Source: Pseudofabraea citricarpa (lineage: Eukaryota > Ascomycota > Leotiomycetes > Helotiales > Dermateaceae). Taken from it: a DNA stretch of 64,000 nt. Shown here piece by piece: positions 60,780-64,000 of the stretch. The notes beneath the pieces are model-generated. The model was not told the DNA's origin, made no database searches, and saw nothing but the letters and a program-made list of their open reading frames with translations. The stretch lies in contig JAPWGK010000003.1 in the NCBI GenBank assembly GCA_029641185.1, positions 2,170,001 to 2,234,000 of the forward strand. The letters are read 5' to 3'. A program made the translations under genes and the position numbers. How positions within the stretch are numbered: position 1 is the stretch's first letter; every line of letters starts with the position of its first letter.

Positions 60780-61311
60780 TTGGTTGCTGTGGACCGGGTA
60801 AACCTTATGTTTTGCAGTACAGGCCATCCACTCGAATTGGCTTTTTGTACCCCACAATCTCATACATATCATACCCCAAATGGAGAGTCAAAATTTCCTA
60901 GTCCATTCAGCACCGCTGTACAAGTACTTTGTACCTAACATGATGAGCGCTGTCCACGTGACACTTCTCTTAAGTGCGACGTCATTCAGCTACGGTAGGC
61001 TCACCAGGATGTAAGCAAGATATCATGCCCTTTCTCAAACCTCCCGAAACGATGACAACTCATCAAGGCGAGCAGCATAAATAATGCTTATTTGACCTGG
61101 TCTGAAGTCAAACTAGGTTCAACTAAGACTTTCGAGGCACTTGCAGTGCTGCCCCTCTACGAAAAGACCCCGCCTTGCTCCTCTTTTTGTAAGTCTCGGC
61201 CTAGGTGCATACATCATCGTCCGCGGAAATTTCGGCCTCTGTCTAGCTATATAAAAAGATACCGAAGGCATCGACACTTTTGACCTTTGCTAATTTTTCG
61301 CTCGTTTTAAC
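60780..61311. other. Intergenic region with NDH-2 promoter
   Basis: No gene is seen. A TATATAAAA element lies at 61248-61256. Confidence 0.5.
61248..61256 (+). promoter_or_regulatory. TATA box of the NADH dehydrogenase-like gene
   Basis: TATATAAAA lies 56 bases before the ATG at 61312. Confidence 0.5.
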
Positions 61312-62562
61312 ATGGCTACCTCAGCAAAGAAGTCCGTCATAATCATTGGGTCAGGATGGGCTGGATCAACCATTTCGACCTCATTGGATGAAAGCAAATA
61401 TTCAATAACTGTTATCTCCCCGAGCTCGACCACTCCATACACACCATTGCTAGCCAGCGCAGCATGTGGTCTTTATGATTTTAACATCGTTGAAACTCCT
61501 ATTCGACATACACGGAAGAAAATAAAGTTTGTGAAAGCTTCTGTGCAGCAAATCGATTTCAAGAACAAGAAATGCTTCTGCAAGCCAGCATTTGATGATG
61601 TGGGAGTCACAGAATTCGTCCTAGACTACGATATCATTGTGTTAGCACCAGGGTGCACTAACAATACTTTTGGGACTCCTGGAGTGGAGGAACATAGTTT
61701 GTTCGTGCGTAATGCACAAGATGCCAGAAGGGTGGCCAGTCGAGTTCAAGATTCTTTCGAGAAAGCATCGATACCAGGCCTCGCAGAACAGCAACAGAGA
61801 GAACTACTACATTTTGTTATTGTTGGGGCAGGTCCCACTGGCATTGAGCTCTCCTCCGAACTCTCCGACCTTTTCGATGGCGGATACGCCAAACTATATC
61901 CACATCTGAAGGGCAAGGTCTCGATTGCTATTCATGATGTAGCACCTCAAGTGCTATCCTCATTCGATGCCAAACTACAAGACTACGCCATGTCCAGCTT
62001 CAATAAACGGAACGTCGAAGTGCTCACTGGTTCACACATCGAGAAAGTCGAAGAGAAATGCATCCACACGAAAGAGAAAGGCCGCATTCCTTGTGGACTT
62101 GTGATTTGGGCCACAGGCAACAAATCTACAAAGTTGGTTGAAACTCTTCCTTTGAGGAAAACCAGTAAACAGCAACGGATAATGACCGACTCTTTTCTGC
62201 ACGTGTTTTCAGAGTCCTCTGAGGTCATCTCAGATGCCTTTGCATTAGGTGATGCAGCGGATATCGATAATGAAAGCCTACCGACCACGGCGGAAGTAGC
62301 ATGTCAAAAAGCCAAGTATCTTGCAGACAGCTTAAATGGTGGCTTCGAAAACCCGTTCAAGTATCAGCAGGCTGCTATCGTGGCTTACTTGGGTCAGAAC
62401 GATGGAGTGATTAGCGGGAAGAGGGACTATTCGGGAGCTCAAGCATGGATTGCTTGGAGGAGCAAGAATTTCCTGTGGACTAGAACTTGGAGACAGAAAG
62501 CCCTGATTGTTGTTGGGTGGGTTTTAGATTTGTTTACGGGTCGAGCCGTGGCACCGAGATAA
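61312..62562 (+). CDS. Type II (alternative) NADH dehydrogenase-like flavoprotein
   Basis: Single exon, 416 aa. Two Rossmann folds are visible. The FAD site is VIIIGSGWAGS at residue 9. The NAD(P)H site is FVIVGAGPTGIELSSEL near 165. AFALGDAADI near 310 is the second FAD motif. A C-terminal membrane-binding stretch (ALIVVGWVLDLFTGRAV, near 395) matches rotenone-insensitive NDH-2 enzymes, which pass electrons from NADH to ubiquinone without pumping protons. It is shorter than the main mitochondrial external enzymes (500-580 aa), has no EF-hand insert and no strong presequence. It may therefore belong to the AIF-like/NDH-2 group and act on another membrane. Confidence 0.85.
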   Translation: MATSAKKSVIIIGSGWAGSTISTSLDESKYSITVISPSSTTPYTPLLASAACGLYDFNIVETPIRHTRKKIKFVKASVQQIDFKNKKCFCKPAFDDVGVTEFVLDYDIIVLAPGCTNNTFGTPGVEEHSLFVRNAQDARRVASRVQDSFEKASIPGLAEQQQRELLHFVIVGAGPTGIELSSELSDLFDGGYAKLYPHLKGKVSIAIHDVAPQVLSSFDAKLQDYAMSSFNKRNVEVLTGSHIEKVEEKCIHTKEKGRIPCGLVIWATGNKSTKLVETLPLRKTSKQQRIMTDSFLHVFSESSEVISDAFALGDAADIDNESLPTTAEVACQKAKYLADSLNGGFENPFKYQQAAIVAYLGQNDGVISGKRDYSGAQAWIAWRSKNFLWTRTWRQKALIVVGWVLDLFTGRAVAPR

Positions 62563-63192
62563 TACGGCAAGGACCTTTCCGGTCAAAAGTGCGGATTTAG
62601 TATCTTGGAAGACTTAATGGCCTTGATTTATTCCTGTTTTCATTATCTCTGTAACTGTTTTACTTTAATCTCACATATTCCGAAGTCTTGAATGGTTATT
62701 TTCCGTTACAACAGGGGCATATGAATTCAGACCTGCCAGGCTTTCTATAAAATTTCTGAAGATAACAAGTGAGAAAGAAATGAGGAAGCATGCCAGCTCT
62801 TGATGAGGAGAGAAATAATAGTTAAAGTCAGATCGATTTCCTATTCTCTAGAAGCAGAATGATAACTCAAGTGCTTCCCAGTCTCTCTAACATGAAGTAA
62901 GTTTTATCTTCTCTGTCAGATCTCACGAGTACCTTTGATTTAGTTTTCAACCCACTTAAAAGAATGTAACAAGCGGCCGACAATCTTGAATACAGCTGAG
63001 GGAAATGATGATTTATATGTATTGCAAGCTAGGTTCAACGAATGTATGAATATATGGACGGCCTCACTCGAGCCTCACTACCAGCAAGAAAAGCATGGGT
63101 TCGGCTCAGTGACTCGCTTATGGCGGGCAACCAACCAACCGTAACCGCACAAAACTTACCCCACACATATAATTCTCACCACACTTCCGTAG
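62563..63192. other. Intergenic region
   Basis: 3' flank of the NADH dehydrogenase gene, AT-rich, with no gene before the tRNA. Confidence 0.5.
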
Positions 63193-63209
63193 AAAAAAAA
63201 GGCAAAAAA
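63193..63209 (-). terminator. Pol III terminator of tRNA-Tyr copy 2
   Basis: Two T runs on the minus strand, six T at 63204-63209 and eight T at 63193-63200. The first begins 12 bases after the discriminator base. Confidence 0.8.
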
Positions 63210-63220
63210 GATGTTTAATG

Positions 63221-63416
63221 TCCCTCAGGCGCGAGTCGAACGCGCGACTTTTGCATCTGTTAGCAGATGCCTGAGAGAAACTTTGATGTGGTGGTTATCT
63301 TACCATTCCGGTGAGACTGAACAATTACAGCTAGAAGTTGTATTAGAATTATTATTCAGAAGAACCGGAGGAGGTAGACTTACCCGGACGCCATAAACCA
63401 ACTAGACGACCGAGGG
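63221..63416 (-). tRNA. tRNA-Tyr (GTA), copy 2, with the same three introns
   Basis: Exons on the minus strand: 63384-63416, 63325-63330, 63304-63312 and 63221-63247. The mature 75 nt sequence is identical to copy 1. The canonical intron after position 37 (63313-63324) is 12 nt, one T longer than in copy 1. The insert between positions 31 and 32 (63331-63383, 53 bp) starts GTAAGTCTACC and ends TTCTAATACAACTTCTAG. It is almost unrelated in sequence to copy 1 but keeps donor, branch motif and AG. The variable-loop insert (63248-63303, 56 bp) starts GTAAGATAACC and shares its 3' two-thirds with copy 1, including TGCTAACAG and the AAAAG end. Nineteen upstream bases also match copy 1. Exon conservation with intron drift argues that both genes are functional. 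Confidence 0.88.
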
Positions 63417-63759
63417 TTGTGAGGTTTGTTGGAGCAGTTTTGCTTATTCTTGTATATGTCCCCATCATTCTCTGTGAGCTTGAAAGTGGGGAAGCGGAAT
63501 CAGGTGCCACGAAACTCTGGAACGAAACTGCTTAGGACGTGCTCCACCAAATTCAAGGGAGCTTTAAATCGTGATATTCACTACATCATAAATTCCACAA
63601 TGCAAACAGTAACTTAAGAGCATCACTTAAATCACTTATATTGAGAAAGATGAATCACAACGCTGAAAGTAACCGAAGATCAATGTCTTTGATCCATTAA
63701 TGCTACATAGAACACCTGCGCCTGATAGTGTACAACCGTGCCTTGTCTATCCCAGATTT
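63417..63759. other. Intergenic region between tRNA-Tyr and RPT1
   Basis: 343 bp, the tRNA 5' flank and the RPT1 3' flank. Nothing else seen. Confidence 0.5.
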
Positions 63760-64000
63760 CTAATTGTACTGCATGTATGTGGCGGTAGAATTGAACTTCA
63801 GGTTACCCTTGATGACTTTATCAACTGCGCTCAGGAAATCCTTCTCAGTGGCCACCTTTCTTCGTGCACGAATGGCGTACATGCCAGCTTCTGTGCACAC
63901 ACTTCTCAACTCAGCACCAGTAGAGTTAGGGCACAAACGTGAAATCAGCTCCCATCTAATGTCCCGTTCTACAGACATGCTCTTAGCATGAATGCGAAGA
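63760..64000 (-). CDS. RPT1: 26S proteasome regulatory ATPase Rpt1, 3' end only
   Basis: The C-terminal 79 residues, cut by the window edge. They read [36 protein letters not shown], then [20 protein letters not shown], ending [10 protein letters not shown]. This is the helical lid and C-terminal tail of the AAA-ATPase Rpt1 (yeast Yta3, human PSMC2), a member of the base ring that unfolds substrates for the 20S core. The terminal Tyr-Asn matches Rpt1 rather than the HbYX tails of Rpt2, Rpt3 and Rpt5. The frame is open to position 64000. Confidence 0.93.
   Translation of the reverse strand, partial: LRIHAKSMSVERDIRWELISRLCPNSTGAELRSVCTEAGMYAIRARRKVATEKDFLSAVDKVIKGNLKFNSTATYMQYN

Overview
This is nuclear DNA of a filamentous ascomycete (Pezizomycotina). 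Genes are separated by short intergenic stretches, and most are split by 48-75 bp GT-AG introns with GTAAGT-like donors and CTAAC/CTAAT branch sites. The gene content (SSD1, GLE1, PEX6, an ELMO protein, plant-cell-wall hydrolases with CBM1 modules, a highly reducing polyketide synthase) fits a saprotrophic or plant-associated species. The protein sequences look most like Leotiomycetes, but I can only offer that placement at low confidence. Exon boundaries below were joined by hand from splice signals, reading frame and family alignment remembered in outline; no search was run.

Layout. 0.8-3.8 kb: a class 1A dihydroorotate dehydrogenase-like gene (+) and a secreted ferritin-like (Rds1-type) gene (-). 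5.4-12.2 kb: SSD1 (-) and GLE1 (+) share a divergent promoter. 12.8-16.7 kb: a secreted GH1 beta-glucosidase (+) with one GC-AG intron, convergent with a 12-TM MFS gene (-). 16.7-20.1 kb: a gene-free AT-rich stretch containing a roughly 16-unit degenerate tandem array. 20.1-28.1 kb: PEX6 (+) and a three-finger C2H2 regulator (-), followed by 4 kb without recognisable genes. 32.1-36.1 kb: a small secreted protein with a possible lysozyme-like motif, RIP-like repeats, and a GH45 endoglucanase carrying three CBM1 modules. 38.0-42.5 kb: a GRF zinc-finger protein and an ELMO/CED-12 protein. 43.0-57.6 kb: a small polyketide cluster made of a 14-TM MFS efflux pump, an acyl-CoA/AMP ligase and a highly reducing PKS. 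58.2-64 kb: LSC2, a DUF3245-like nuclear protein, a type II NADH dehydrogenase and the 3' end of RPT1.

Two items stand out. First, two tRNA-Tyr(GTA) genes (37.1 kb and 63.3 kb, both -) encode the same 75-nt mature tRNA. Each is interrupted by the usual short intron after position 37 and also by two 52-56 bp insertions. Those insertions start GTAAG, end AG and carry CTAAC/CTAAT branch-like motifs, so they look like spliceosomal introns inside a Pol III gene. Second, the PKS open frame begins with a complete multi-pass TLC-type membrane domain and runs without an in-frame stop into KS-AT-DH-(degenerate MT)-ER-KR-ACP. This would be a membrane-anchored synthase with a fused TLC domain.

How the genes relate: the PKS and ligase are divergently transcribed from a 1.1 kb shared upstream region, and the MFS lies immediately downstream of the ligase in the same orientation. 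The three plausibly form a complete small pathway of synthesis, acyl activation or release, and export, flanked by housekeeping genes on both sides. The GH1 and GH45 enzymes are lone secreted hydrolases beside repeat-rich DNA.
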